From Fragilaria crotonensis (Eukaryota; Bacillariophyta; Fragilariophyceae; Fragilariales; Fragilariaceae): 64,000 nt of DNA. The position numbers and the translations under genes were made by a program. Location of the stretch: positions 1-64,000 of the forward strand of contig JAKSYS010000266.1 of the NCBI GenBank assembly GCA_022925895.1, read 5' to 3'. The notes beneath the pieces were generated by a model. The model was not told the DNA's origin. It searched no databases and worked only from the letters and a program-made list of their open reading frames with translations. Positions 1-13,268 of the stretch are shown here, piece after piece; position 1 is the stretch's first letter; the number at the start of each line of letters is the position of its first letter.

Positions 1-2816
1 GACAGCCTTGTTGACGCTACGAATTTTCAACTTTCCTTGTTTGACCACACTTCCACCGAAGTAAAGTTGGCTGTAGTAACCGTGATGGCACAGTTTTGAC
101 CCGGAGTGCTTTCTGACCGAAGGAAATGACAACTCCAGAAAACTTTTGATTTTGCGTTGGTTCCAAGCGACGACTGCATTCAGCGAGAAGTGTCTAAACG
201 CCCGTTGTATTTAATTAAAGATGGCCCAATGGCAAAATTCTTAATTAAAGATCAATTTCGGTCCTAACTTAACTTCTTCATTTAGCCTTGTATATCAAAA
301 TTAACTCGGCAAACGTATTTTCCATCAAGTTAAACCTCATGTGCCAAATGGGGGTGTCTTAGTAAGCAATGATTCAAGACCTACGTTTGTGGTGAACGTA
401 AAACTAGAACCCCGGTTTGCTTCCTCGAATGTATAGTACATGACCTATGCAGGCCACACAAGCAAAACCATGTCATTTGAGGCCTCAATTGACACATCGA
501 CTTCATTGCCTTCCTCTTTGATTGAAGCAAAACACTGAAATGCAATGGCCTTGAACGTGCTTTAAATGAAAGGTATGTCATTGGTGTGAATCTCTAATTT
601 TTGTTTCTTGTTGGGTTGTGGAAACAAATTTACCACCAGGAGCTTTTATTGCAAGTTGCTGTCTTGTCTTCGCCCCATTTCTCACTTCCTTTGTTGTGCA
701 GTGGTTGTGTTGACTTTGACAGAGTCCAACAAAATGTCCTAAGACTTTCTGCTGGCATATTTGTTGAAGCAAAGAACTTGAAGTTTGTGTCAATCGGGTG
801 AAGAGGTACAGTTATTGCTTCGTCCACGTTGACGACTCACAACATCACCATCACCGACATCGATACCATTGCTACGCGCACCTCCCGATACCGCCGCGCT
901 CTTGTTCATTGTGCTGTCGTGTTCCCCTCTTCTGTTCCCGTCGGTTCTGCGCTAACTCGACTCCCAAGCAAGTCAATGTATGTGGAGCCGCCGTAGTTGC
1001 CCAGGACTGCAGTGGTGGTTGTGGTTGCTTTGAAGCAACTCAAAGTTTCCCTCCGGAGCACTCCTCCTGCTCAAACCCATGACACTTCTACGCGGCTTCC
1101 CTCAAGTGTTGTAAGTAAGAGACATTTATGGTGAATCAAAGAATGGCTGCTGAAGACAATAATTTGATAAATCTTTTCAGATTGCGATGTCACGAGGAGG
1201 ACTGACTCAAATTTGGATACAGCCAATGCAGCGGGACGACAGCTACAATCTTTACAGCAGCAGCAGGCCGAAAGGTCGTCGAAGATTTTTATGCTTTCTA
1301 TATGAAGAACTCACCACGGGCAAAACCAGCAGATTGCATTTGGTGAATGCTGAATATTGGTGCCGATTAATGACGCACCGCATGATTTTTGACGGATCTG
1401 CACTCAAAGAGCTCAAGTATTAGGTTGTCTCACCCCAACAAAGTACTAAAAGGAGAGAACAATTCATGGTGACATCACTTCCACACATCATTACCAGGGC
1501 CAATGCTGAGCGCGCAAGTGTTTAACAACATGAGACATATACTGGTATCATGCCGTACTGCGCCATGTTATGTACCGTCGAAATCGCGTACTGGCACCGT
1601 TGGAAGGACTACAACATGCATGTGCTCTCGGTGCAAAAGTGCTTTTGAGTGCACTACAACAAAATGGATTTGCCACACCAAAAAGGAAAGTTTTGCATTT
1701 CTACCCATAAAGAGTCCTGCTACAGACAATAAAGTATAGATGTTGATTGCTGCTTAATGAGTTGTATGCTTGATGTATGAATCTATTGACGACGGCAATT
1801 GGCCATTGTCAGTATCCATTTTTGTGTTGTGGATGGTACAATTTGTACATCGACCGTCTTGCAAAACGTTCGAAAATGGCCATCTTTCAAAAACGATTTA
1901 TCTTCAATAAAAGAAAGCCTCTCGGGCGTTTAGACACTACTATAGTCTTATGGCTGGGCGACTGATTGCGGGAGAAATTCCAATGACTGAATCGTGTCGG
2001 TGAGAGGATTGGACACTTCCAGGGGTGGTAGTTCTGATTTTATATTTGACAGGACTGGGGCGCCTTGACTGGAAAATTTCCATGACATCACATGAAAAAG
2101 AGCATTTAGAAAACGCGCCAATGCTCCTCCTGTTGCCTGTAGGAGTAGGCCTGACCACGTTGTAGCATTTTGGCGTGCTTGGCGCACTATTTCCGGCAGA
2201 TTTGACGCATTCTCGGGGGCAAAAAAGGAGTGGCTGGACTAGTCCGTTACTGTCATCGTCGTAGTTAGTTTGTGGGAATGTTCGCCTGCTGAGCCAAGAT
2301 ATTGCAAACTGAAATTCTTCGATCATCACTGGATCAATTGCATTTCACTGAGGTCGTGACCCGTATTGACCTTCATTAAGTTGTTTCAATGCTTCTGCTT
2401 GGTACAAAGCCACAGCCATGCCATTTAATTCCTATGATGAGATTGAAGTCTGCTTTGTAGATGCGGATAACGTGCATCCTGCGTATCTTTATGCAGCCAT
2501 GGTCCTTGAACATGATAGTGCTTGGTGCTATGCGTTGCCAACGTTTGTACAAGTAACCTCTTTACAGAACACAATTCAACAAGGACATGTGCACTTCTGC
2601 AAGGGTTTATTACTCCTTGAGAGCAAGAAGCTTGCGGTGTGCCTGTGTGCGCTAGTCGTCTTCTGGTAGCAAAGGGTCCAGCCGAGGAGGGACGTGAGAA
2701 TACTTATGCTTAGCATAGAGGGCTTTGCATCACTGACGACAAGAGAGATGGAATGTCACAATCAGCCAAAGCAGGACAATGGCTTCATCAAGAAGAACTG
2801 CCGTGGCCAGCATTGT
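1..2816. other. No recognisable gene; AT-rich intergenic DNA
   Basis: Only short open frames of 60-130 codons occur on both strands, none with a recognisable motif, compositional bias or matching exon partner. A frame at 2418-2669 reads like degraded protein sequence but I cannot assign it. I see no RNA gene or clear repeat. Confidence 0.5.
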
Positions 2817-2930
2817 ATTACATTGACAACAAGAGGTTGGAAACTCTTGGTCGCTTGGAAGGATGGCAGCACGGATTGGATTCTGTTGAAGGACTTGAAA
2901 GAAACAAGCCCCAATCACATAGTGCTGACG
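2817..2930 (+). pseudogene. Ty1/copia polyprotein scrap
   Basis: About 38 codons read like the short conserved segment that precedes the reverse transcriptase in diatom Ty1/copia polyproteins: a tryptophan-rich strand followed by KDGSTDWILLKDLKETSP. The same segment occurs, diverged, in the larger copia remnant on the minus strand near 39.4 kb (SSDWVSLKDPKESYPVE), which supports the call. No flanking protease, integrase, LTR or RT could be found here, so this is an isolated relic. The family identity rests on recalled similarity. Confidence 0.5.
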
Positions 2931-3609
2931 TGTGATCCAGTATGGGTCTGATAAACTGTTTAAGTCTACCTGTTGTATAACTTACCGCCAACAACCAGAG
3001 CGTTAAACAGAAGATAGGCAACATGAGGGAGACAAGTCAAGTAAAAACAATAAAGATTAGAATTGTCAATCACTGTTAAGCATCCCCAGTCATCTGCGTA
3101 GGAAGAAATCGGATCGAAAACGTAGACGTGGCTGGCATGTACTGACGGCAGGTTTAACATGGTCGTGCGACGTTATACAGTATACGATATCGAACAAATT
3201 CTTTCTTCGCATCAGGGAGGCCAAATCTCTGGTTTGTACTTCACCCGGTGGGTTTTAATCACATATTCCATCAATTTCTACTTATTTCTGAGAAATGTTT
3301 GCTTTATTGTAAATATATATGAACAACAAAACACATTTCTCCTACTTATTGGCAATGTATGATTTTCAGATATTTGTAGCTTTGTTGTAGATATTGTTTT
3401 ACAATAATAACTCTTTGTGCATTATTCAATGGTAATTTATCTTGAATTCCCTGTAATGGGTCACCACCGGGCCAATGTTCACTCATGCTCAAGTTCCAAG
3501 GATGCCGCGCAATTTTCTTCACGCGCCAGACTCAGGATTATGTTGTTATGTCTTGCGCCAAAATTTGTTGCCTCAAAGTTGCACCATCAGGCATTGTTGA
3601 CAATTGTCA
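2931..3609. other. Gene-free stretch, possible left part of a DNA transposon
   Basis: AT-rich DNA without a convincing frame. It lies directly before the transposase zinc finger at 3610 and may contain the left end of that element, but I could not identify terminal inverted repeats or a target-site duplication. Confidence 0.35.
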
Positions 3610-6539
3610 TGTTTGATTGCTTTAACATCAATTGCTATGCTAGGTTTAAATCTGAACGCGGACTGCGTATGCACCTTTGGCGGAGTTCATCCTGTAAGGA
3701 TTACATGGAAAGGCAGCAGTCAGGAACTCGGGCAAGCGTGGATGGTTGCCCCGAAATTGTTTCGACAGTGCGACGTCCCTGTTATGGTGTAGAATCAACC
3801 CGCCTGAATCCAGGAATGGACACAAATCCTCCCACGCACATGCCATTGAAGAATTTGACTATGGAACAACTGGCTATGACGACGGCAATGATGATGATGA
3901 TGACAATGAAAATGACAAGAATGAAATGTGTTTTAACGCCCAGCAGTTAGATCAACTTCCAATAACAACGACACTCTTTCCTGAATTGACAATACTGCAT
4001 CTCCTGCAGTTGTCCATGCGTTGATGGAACGCATTCGTGCAAATGAGAGGCATGCAGTGATGGTTTTGCAACATGATGTTGAACATCGATGCATTGTTGA
4101 ACTTTGAAGATTCTGGAGGACGCCCAGTGTCCTGACTACATGCTGCACAAAGTTTTAATGTGGGCTTACAATGCAAAGTCTAGCGGCTTTGACTTCAAGC
4201 CAAAAGCTATGTCCAGGAAAGCGAACATCCGATGGATGTATCAGGCTTTGCAACATTCACACCACCATCTCCCCAGGTGATCTCCATTGCCCTTGAAGAT
4301 CGTGACAAACCTCAAGAGATTGCTTGCTTTGACTTTGCTCCCATCCTTTGTCGTTGCTACAGGATGAAGACTTGATGGCACCAGAAAATCTTGTGCTTAA
4401 CCACGAGGATCCCACGTCAATGTACCTCCCACGCAACAACAAAATTGGTGAGGCACACACTGGAAGCCGCTACCGTGAGCTCTATCATGAACTTATCACT
4501 CGAAAGAATCAGCTACTTGTCCCTATCATCCTCTATATTGATGGGACTGCCATTGACAGCAAGGGGCATGTTGAAGTGTGTCCTGTGTCCTTCACGACAT
4601 CTCTTCACTGAGAAGCTCAGGAGAAAGAGCACATCCTGGCGAGTACTAGGCTATGTTCCCGACTTGAATCGCGGACGATCATCCGCAATGAACTCTCAAG
4701 CTAATAACGCACAGTCCAAAGGACGCACCACACGTAATTTTCATGCAGTGATGGACGTAATTTTGAATGGCATGTCAAAGGCACAAGCTGGAAATGATTG
4801 TCGTTTGAGGAATGTTCCTTTGAAACTTGGCGGTCAGTGGGTGGTTGTTGATATTGTTTGTCCACTGCTTTTTGTGATTAATGATGGTAAGCAAGGCGAT
4901 CAACTTTGCTGCCGTACAAACAGTCACCATAGAAGTACACCTCGTCACCATCGGTCCTGTGATTGTGTTTTTGATGATCTTGACAATCCAAATGTTGAGT
5001 GTTCTTTTCTTCGCATGGATTATGTCAATGATGCATGTCGCAATGGGAAAGACGATTTTCTTCAGCAGCTCTCAATGTACAGGGTTGACAATGCCTTCAA
5101 CCGTGTCCAGATGGGACGTAATCCTCATGGCATCTTCATGTGTGCTGTCATCGATGTCATGCATACTGTGCAGCATGGTGTCATCATGTATGTACTTGAG
5201 TCATTCAAGACTTTTCTTGGCGCCGAGATCTTGGCAATCCTTGATGACATGGCACTTAAATTTGATGTCACATGCCTCCAAACTATTCGTCAAGATTTTC
5301 CTCGAACTGATTTCGCACGCGGCATCACCAACCTAACACTTATTGAGTGCTCGGAACAATCAGGTACTTTGTTCCTTTCGCTGCACTGACTATGCAGGCT
5401 GAGGTATGGCATGCCATCTCAAGGTACATCCCCGATCTTCCGGCAGTCCTGGGTACAATGGAATGCCTTCTGTGCTTCGAGGCATGGCTGGATGCTGATA
5501 CCTATTGGGACGCTATAGGAGGAGATAAAGTTGGGGAGGCAGCCTTGGCAGAAAATGCAATTACACGGCTCATGTCTCTTATTCTGAAGTACCTCCCACG
5601 AGATGCTGGTAATGGCTGGAAGGTGTCAAATTCCACGAATTGAAACACATCGTCCGTTTCATTTCTACGTTTGGAGCACCTCGTGGTTACAATGCCTCAC
5701 GACCCGAGGAACATCACAAGGCCCATGCAAAGCGCCCTGCTCGTCGTTCACAAAAGTGCATTCAGACGATAGACCAGCAGTGCGCACGGAGAATTGCCGA
5801 CACATTAGTCATAGACACAATGCACGCCGTGTTTGCAGAAGAATTCCGTGAAAAACGCTCCCTCAACACATCACGTCCACTAGCAACGAAAGAAGTAGGT
5901 CGTGGCACTCGCTATCACATCCGATGCTTCCGTGATCCCAATCAGAACAATCGTTTGGTTCGTGAAGTTGTTTTCATAACGGAAACAAGGGAACCCATCC
6001 ACCTCGAACCAAATCTTGCACTTTTCATAGTGCAATCGTACAGTGAAACTGACTTGGATGAGAATGGGGAGGGTACGATAGAGTGTAGCACTGAATACAC
6101 AAAGTACGAAGTTGATTCAGAAGAGAAGTGCATTTCCATTCGAGCCCATCCAAATTTTCGAGGTGATGGATATCCCTGGTATGATTGGGCATTGATTCGG
6201 TTTGAAGACAATCAAGGAAATTTGGATGACTTCCCATGTCGTATTGTCAGTTGTATTCACCGACGTGGACATCCCCAGGAGGATAAGTCATTCGACCTCG
6301 TGGTCCAATCTTGCAATCAGCCCACTGGTCGCGAGTCCATATTGTTCACTGAGTGGACCTTTGACCGAAAATTCTACGTTGTTTCCAGCACTGCACTTGT
6401 TTCTTTGTGTTATGTACTTGTCGATGGTTGCGAGCTTACGGACACAGTTTTTGTCGTGAAGGATAAGGAGAGTGGGCATCTCTGTTTTACAAATCTGTGT
6501 GGTGATCCGCATTCTTCAACTATAGTATGTATCAATTAG
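3610..6539 (+). pseudogene. Plavaka/CACTA-like (CMC) DDE transposase, frameshifted
   Basis: A broken transposase spread over several frames. First comes a zinc-finger-like segment (3610-3715: CFNINCYARF, then RGLRMHL with a terminal Cys), as at the N terminus of Plavaka-type transposases. An acidic D/N-rich linker follows (about 3800-3930). The catalytic part has the first Asp in YIDGTAIDSKGHV (about 4540), then GYVPDLNRG, and a second Asp in VINDGKQGDQ (about 4876) before a Cys/His cluster. The C-terminal part carries the CACTA-like KFHELKHIVRF motif (about 5630) and an HK..K...R segment, then a domain of about 300 residues ending at 6539. Frame changes near 3800, 4610, 5350 and 5635 rule out a functional product as it stands; some could be unrecognised introns. 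A cut-and-paste nuclease is inferred from family knowledge. The convergent broken region on the minus strand is probably its partner gene. Confidence 0.62.
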
Positions 6540-8931
6540 TACCTCAACCTCTTCCTTCTTGGTACCGTGTAGTTGCCCTGCATCAGCATGGCTGCCGTTA
6601 TAGATTCAGTTGGTGTCCCTTGTGAACGGTCTCCCGACAACATCACCCGAGGATGAAGGTCTTCATTGAGACTGACATGTCCCTCTCCATCAAAGTTATC
6701 CATCGCCACGGAGTCAGAATATTCATCATCAATATCACGAGAGAATAGGGATGAGTCCTCATCAGCAGTCACCGCTTCATCAGGTTGGTGTACCTTATCC
6801 CAACCCTTCTTCTGCGCGTAAAAACACAACCAGTGTTCCTCCGAGCCATCTTTGGGCGGTGGATGCCCGTCAGGTCCGCATCCTCAATTTTGGGGACGTA
6901 AGGTGGAAGCACTTTATCCCACCAAGGAACAAGGTCATCGTCATTGCTGTTGTCATCACCGTTAACTCCAGCGGCTCCAACAACATCCACGCCCACGTGC
7001 GGTGCAATGATTTCGTCACCGGATGCTGTGACAGGACATCCAGCAGCCGCAGCCGCAGCTGCCCTGCATCGTCCTGCATTTACAATCCGCTCTTTAGCGG
7101 CGGAGAATGTACCATACACATGGTTCAGTGTGGGATGGTCGCCGCCCCATATGGCTTGCCAGTTCCGTCAGGACAAGTCAGTGACGTACAGTGACGTATG
7201 ACTCGGCCATCCCAACTGATGGCTGTTCCATGGTATAGCTTGACAGCAACGCCATTGAATGGCGCACCGTTATTGTTCCCGAATAGATTTGGCATCACAA
7301 AAACCAGTTCGCCGCCTTGCCAGGGACTTCTTCAGTCCAAACTGAGAAGCCCTGAGGAGTCACCCACATCGAAGTGGGAGGCGTTTCCAAGGTCCACGGA
7401 CATGTCAATGGAATACGCCACACGATCTTCACTTCCTTGTCAGCCATTGGTGTTACAGGGTGGAGACCGGTGTCGCCTTCAGAATCTTGCATCACGGCAA
7501 GAACTTCCGGAAAGCAGTTCGCACCAATCTTAGCCAACGACTCAACAAACTTCCGCAACATTCGCTGGGGAACTTTCGAGTTTGCAGCGTACTCTGCCGT
7601 TGTCACTCCGTCAAGAAGGATGCGAGTCCCAATCGGATGCATGTTTCAAGATCACCGCGACTGGCCCTAGCCGAGCCGACAGGAACACGCGTCCTCAACA
7701 AAGAGTTGTGTAACGTGATGAAACGCAAGTCCTCAACCATGAGTGGTCGCCCTGCTTCACCCTTACACAATGGATCCAGAGTTGGCGATAAGATCTGGCG
7801 AACCATGATGATCGACTTCCGAGATGTGCAATTGCCAATTGGTGCAATATCCACAACAATGTCAACCACAGCATTATCAGCCCCATCAATCACAAGACAA
7901 TCGCTGGGCAGGCGGAAGTGATGGCAGCCAGGAGCATAGTGTCTCCCCCCAATTCTGACAGAGTTTGACCTCGCCAAGCGGTCATTGAAAGCTTGCCCAC
8001 GATCAGCTGGATGCCACGCACCAATATCAATGCCACCGATGACATCAGGTGGCATTCGAGGACCGTCAGCATCGGAGCACTGACTTGCCCAATACACCTG
8101 GCGACTCAATTTTTCGTGATGATAACTCCGGGATATTTTCCAAGCGGATACAAATCCACCATCTGCAGAGGCATCGAGGCAAGTTTTCTCACGTATCCAC
8201 CCAGACCGAAGGCCAATCGGTCCATTCCAGTATCTGATGATTCACTTGTTGCCCGAGAGAGTCGAAGCCAGCTCATGTCCAGCTGTACAAACGAATTCTG
8301 CAAACCCGTCTCAGCCTTGCGTCGCTCGCGGTGGCTATACAAGGTGCCAGCACCGGGAAGGAAAGCAAGCACCGCACAGTACTCGTAATCCTTCCCATCC
8401 TCGTCATCGCTGTCAGTGTAGACGCACGCATTAGCGACAGCGTCAGGATCTCGTTCGCCAGAGGAGCCACACCTCTCCCAGTTGTGGTCGCGCGCGATGA
8501 AGAATAACATCTAGCAAGAAGAATTCCGAAACATGGTCATGTACACCAGGTCTACAGTAGAGTTCATCAAGGGAACGAAGTTGTGTGACATGATACTGTT
8601 TTTCTCTAAAAGAATCCTGAATCCACCGCAGTGGAGTCCCACAAATACATAGATCATCAGGCATCTTTGGACGTGAATCCATTGCAGCCTTGAAGCCACG
8701 ACGAACACTCCCCCGAAAACCAAGGGGAACACACTTCAACAGAAGCGACAGAACCTTTGGATGGCCAGGGTAGTAGTTCCTACGGCCACGCGAACGTGGC
8801 ATTTGTTGTGCACCACCTGCAGCTTTTCCAGGGTTTACACGCGGGTTGTCCCCAAGATTCAGAACGCTCGAACGACAGATCGACGTCCGACCACGTGTAG
8901 CCAAATGGTCGTTGTCATCATTGCGAATCAT
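6536..8931 (-). pseudogene. Broken coding region of unknown function, convergent with the transposase
   Basis: Five consecutive minus-strand blocks, each open for 100-170 codons, abut or overlap in changing frames (8931-8443, 8510-8106, 8109-7603, 7642-7295, 7119-6769) and finish beside the 3' end of the plus-strand transposase. The conceptual protein has a basic N terminus (RGRRNYYPG), an acidic DSDDEDGKDYEY patch and hydrophobic stretches such as GGIDIGAWHPADRGQAF, none of which I recognise. Block junctions look like single-base indels rather than introns: at 8106-8109 the stop of one frame overlaps the continuation in the next. Its position, convergent with the transposase and ending before the repeat block, suggests a second gene of the same element, as in two-gene CACTA-type transposons, but it could be a captured host gene. 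Confidence 0.4.
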
Positions 8932-8944
8932 GGAAGTTGAGCGA

Positions 8945-9760
8945 AGGCGACGTCAAGCTGCGTCGTCTGTTGAATGGCAGCTTCAGCGACAGGACAATAT
9001 CAGTCCTCCCAAACAACGTTGATTGCGGCTTGCTAGATGACGTCAAGTCGCGTCGTCTGCTATATGGCAGTTTCGGCAACAAGACGCTTCCAACAAAGTC
9101 AACAGCGATTGCAGGGCAGGCCAGATGACGTCAAGCCGTGTCGTCTGCTATATGGCAGCTTCGGCGACAGGACGCTCCCACCAGTCCTCCCAACAACGTT
9201 GATAGCGCTCGCAAGATGACGTCAAGTTGCGTCGTCTGAAATATGGCAGTTTTGGCAACAAGAGCGACTCCCAACGAGACGCTCGCAATCAGTCGCTGTC
9301 GTTGCAGTTGTTGTTGTCCCAGTCGTTCGTCGGAAGATATTCCGAACTTAATGCACTCAACGCCGTCGTCACAGTCGTTTGGCAGGGATTCGACTCAGCC
9401 AAGCAACGCAGGCTCACGTCGAAGGTGCGTCGTCTGCTATATGGCAGCTTTGGCAACACAACGCTCGCAATCTGACGCGCTGTCGGAAGATATTCCGAAC
9501 TCAACGCACTCAACGCCCTCGTCACAGTCGTTTGGCAGGTAACTCAACGCCGTCGTCGTTCGTCACAGTCGTTTGGCAGTGATTCCGAACTCAAGCAACG
9601 CAGGCTCACGTCGAAGGTGCGTCGTCTGCTATATGGCAGCTTCGGCAACACAACTTAATGCACTCAACGCCGTCGTCACAGTCGTTTGGCAAGCAACGCG
9701 GGCTCACGTCGAAGGTGCGTCGTCTGCTATATGGCAGCTTCGGCAACACAACGCTCGCAA
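8945..9760. repeat. Seven-unit dispersed repeat block (GTCGTCTGCTATATGGCAGC)
   Basis: The core GCGTCGTCTGCTATATGG plus a CAGCTTCGGCAAC tail recurs in one orientation near 8961, 9051, 9138, 9230, 9427, 9619 and 9717, usually preceded by GACGTCAAG or CACGTCGAAG. A second motif, the near-palindrome TCGGAAGATATTCCGA (about 9330 and 9483) followed by an ACTCAACGCCGTCGTCACAG-like string, is interleaved and also repeats. Spacing is irregular (about 85-200 bp), so this is not a simple satellite. Its place at the edge of a CACTA-like element fits subterminal transposase-binding repeats. One frame translates to repeated RRLLYGSFGN, which I take as a by-product. Confidence 0.75.
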
Positions 9761-10176
9761 TCTGACGCTGTTGACAATGAAAAGACTTCCACAACAGTAA
9801 TGTTGGTGTGAACAATTGGTGTGGTGTGAACAATGTTGGTGGTAACATGAACAAATTGCTTTCGATACGTAGCAAATGTACTAGAAAATTGATAGAGATT
9901 TTCAATTTAATGCGTAGCTAGTGTACTGGACGAAACGTAGAGACTCCAACAGCATGAAGTGGGACTTCGAACACAGTATACAAAAAAAACTAGAAGCTTC
10001 CTAGGAATTGATAAGAAACTTTGGTAACAAGATCGATACATAGGATATATTAATCGCATACGAATTTTTGATTGCGAATGCGGAGAGTTTAACTCCCCAG
10101 AAGACATGTGTCACACAAGTAAAGAAATTGCTATTTACACGAAATGATTTCTATTTATTTTTTTAGTTTAGAAATG
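9761..10176. other. Gene-free DNA up to the LINE insertion point
   Basis: AT-rich sequence between the repeat block and the LINE-A target duplication. A short GTTGGTGTGAACAAT direct repeat lies near 9803-9836. No gene or RNA seen. Confidence 0.5.
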
Positions 10177-10192
10177 TGAGGACTTCAAGTCC
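10177..10192 (+). repeat. Left target-site duplication of LINE-A
   Basis: TGAGGACTTCAAGTCC occurs here and again at 19304-19319, immediately outside the two ends of the retrotransposon. A 16-bp perfect direct repeat is typical of target-primed reverse transcription. Confidence 0.9.
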
Positions 10193-10287
10193 ACACAATT
10201 TTCTAGTTTAGTTTTTCGCAAGTACGTTCCGTCCGTCGACCGTATTTGCGTACACCGAATAGGAAGTTGTCGCGTATCAACACCACC

Positions 10288-13268
10288 ATGACCATGACCG
10301 CCCAAGCGGCGCTCCCGTCACCTCCCGATCCTGCTGCCTATCATGATCCACACCACCCCACATATGGCTTCCATACTGAGGAGTGGCATGATATGCCTCG
10401 CTCTCCTACTGCCTTAGCATGCTTCACTGAAGAAGAACGTTACCGCCGTGAAGCTAACGCACACGCATACCGCCAATATGGCACTCCTCAAAACTGGCTC
10501 CGTTACCTGACCCTTGGTTATTACGTCTACGACGACTGTTCTAAGTTTGACGCCCTGTGGATGAAATACAGCGCCGATCCGATCATCTGTCATCGCATGG
10601 TATGGTATAATTTTCTCTACCACGTGGACCGGCATCTGGATATTTCTACAACTCTCTCCGCATGGGCAACTGATGTCTCGCAACCATATCTCCAGCGACA
10701 CGCACCTCAGTTCTTGGACTGCAACACCTTGGAAAGCACGTGGGCTGATCACATTCAAGGCGATCATGACGTCATGGCTATCGAGTCCACCCAATGGACG
10801 ACAGTCGGCTCCACGAAAAGAAACTCCCGCAGCAAATCTCCGCCAGCTTCCTTTCCCACAAGTACTGATACGGCCACACAGTCTCAGAACGCCACTAACA
10901 TCTCTGGAGCACGCATTCACCAGTCATCCCGAGAGGACAGTATGCCGCATATCGAAGGAACACCAGTCATTGCTAGGCTCTCAGCAGTCCGGCCTTCTCC
11001 AGCAAGTGTGGACCAAGGCATGGACACGACCGATCAAACTCATCAACCCACGGCCTCTAGTCATCATACTACTGCATCCGAGACGTCTTCCGTAGGAAAA
11101 CAGTCTGCTCTGCAACCCTACTTGAATGTCCCAACTAACGACGGGACATACCGTCTCACATTCCGGTGGAACCCGAAGGGAGATTTCAAGCAGTATCAGG
11201 AAAATCCTACAACTTGGCTCACTGGCGTCCATACACTTATGAATGCTCTCTTTCACGATTCAGATGGCTCGTTCTATCGATGGGAAAGCCTTGATCTCAC
11301 GTCATCAGCGGTCATGTCAGAATTGTCACCTGGCGAACTTCGTGAATTTTTGTCTCCAAAGATAACTTTTCTCCCCTCCACAGCACAGATCGTGTTCGGG
11401 GCTCGCGTCTGCTTCGCTGCCACTTTTCCCGGCCAATGGAAGAATCTTGACAGGACTCGACAGTTGCTCAAGGATAATCAAGTCTCAGTGCAGATTTCGA
11501 ATTCCACCACCACCAGCGGGCGCATTGTGACAGCGGGATACATCTTGTTTAAAGCGGCCAGGACTACACATCGCACGAGATTCCTGCAAAGCATGCGAAC
11601 AAAGCTCCCTCCGGAAACCCCATATTTCGATATTCTCCAGTTCCAACGTACCCCAATGGAACAGAAGATAGATCACTTGGTGGTGCAATGCGGCGAAAAC
11701 CACGTCTCTCCACTCTCTAAGGCACTCTCGGAACTTCTGCCTGGACACAACTCATCCCTATATCTGCCCCGTTTGGCTCTAGCCAAACTATCGCCTACAC
11801 AAATCAGTACCTACTTTGAGATGCAGGATAAATACTCAAAGACACTCAAGTCATTGGCATTGTCTCCCACGTTAACAAATCTCGATAAACCTCGGAAAGA
11901 ATTTTTGCCGACGGGACAGTGTTGGAACGGTCGACTCGTGACTGGGCGGCTACCCTCTTCACTGATCGTGGCGATGTCAGTGCTAGATGCGAAGTTGTCA
12001 ATGGCGGATACGACCAAAAAGCTTACTTGCTCGTTCCAGCACAACATTTTCTAACTGCTCAAGAACATCTTCGTCAATACAGACTGAGGATCAATCCTAT
12101 CGAACGCCGCGAAGCAAGATTTCGAGACAGCCTCCCGGGACTTCCATCGGTTATCCACATCGACGTCTCGACACAACAGAATTTGGATTTCCTGGCCAAT
12201 CTATCGTCAGCTGATGTTTGACGAAACGCTCCCACTTCTGTACGCGCGGACACCAGTATTCATGCACCACATCTCGTATCGCCTGCGGCTCATTTAAACC
12301 CCTGGCATCACGAGGGCAGACCAAATCCCAAATCAAGCAACGGCGGCATGGACAGGAAACACACATCTCGGTTATCGTCCCTCGGTGAAGCACGCAAGTC
12401 AGCGGAAGATTATCACAGCCAGCCAGGAGGACAGGACGATCAAACCAGTTCCACAAAATCGGCTACTCAGTCAATGGCGACCCCGTCGCTCCTGTCTCAT
12501 ACCACTACCAGACGCCTGAACGAGTTGGAAGCTATGTTTCGTAGTCAACAGACTACGCTAACTGAAACGACTCAGATGGGCAAGCAAATGGACGCAGCTC
12601 TGCAACAGACAATTCACACTCTACAGGAAAATAGCGATAAGCTTGTATTGACTATGGAGCGTCAACAAGATACTCATGTCCAACTGGTTGAGTTGAGCAC
12701 CCGAGTATCCCGATTAACTGAAGTCATGGATAAAATGGCATCACAGTTAGACGCCCTGACTAATTTAACCATTAGTCAACGCGTCCACGGCAGCAATCAT
12801 GCCAGCGATCTCGATCCTACTGGAGCGAGCCGGCGGCGACCGATTGGAGAGTTGTCCATGGCTGGGCAATCTGTTGACGGACCTCCTGCCACTAGTGACT
12901 TACATCCAGTCTCCCCTCCAGAAGGTCCACCAGCGCCGGGCGGCATCGCCAATCATCCGACATCGGACAACCTCGCGTCTCCCACCAAGAAGAAGGCCAG
13001 ACCAATTCCAGCGGACAAGCCTGGTTGTACGCTCCACACGGACCTTGAGGAAATGTCCCTTGGGTCCGACAACAATGGCAATACAGAATCTCCCGGCCGC
13101 CCAGCTAGGCTATCCCTGCTTTTTCACCCGCCAGAATCCAATCAGACTATGGGGGGTTTGCTTCTGGACGATTCCTCGGACGATTTTTCCACCAACATCG
13201 ATGTTATGCCCGGTCTGGACACTCAATACACTTCTCCAAGTGATCCAGAGGGAGGCGCCTCCCGATGA
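10288..13268 (+). pseudogene. LINE-A ORF1 (Gag-like, coiled-coil C-terminal part), disrupted
   Basis: The first in-frame ATG in good context (ACCACCATGA) is at 10288. The frame runs to 12054, but coherent coding appears to switch to another frame around 11900 (IFADGTVLERSTRDWAATLF), continues to an in-frame TGA at 12219-12221, and is then open again in that frame to 13268. The part after 12348 begins with an ATG and contains a long heptad-rich segment (about 12520-12770: LNELEAMF.., LQENSDKL.., LSTRVSRLTEVMDKM) likely to form a coiled coil, followed by a Ser/Pro-rich tail. The N-terminal 600 residues lack a motif I recognise. ORF1 proteins of LINEs bind element RNA and assemble the particle; that role is inferred here. 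The last codons overlap the ORF2 start as ATGA. Confidence 0.65.

Noticed and set aside
8937-9800. Repeated peptide RRLLYGSFGN in frames over the repeat block
   Set aside because: The DNA core repeats in several frames with stops between, and spacing is not a multiple of three, so this is a DNA repeat, not a repetitive protein.
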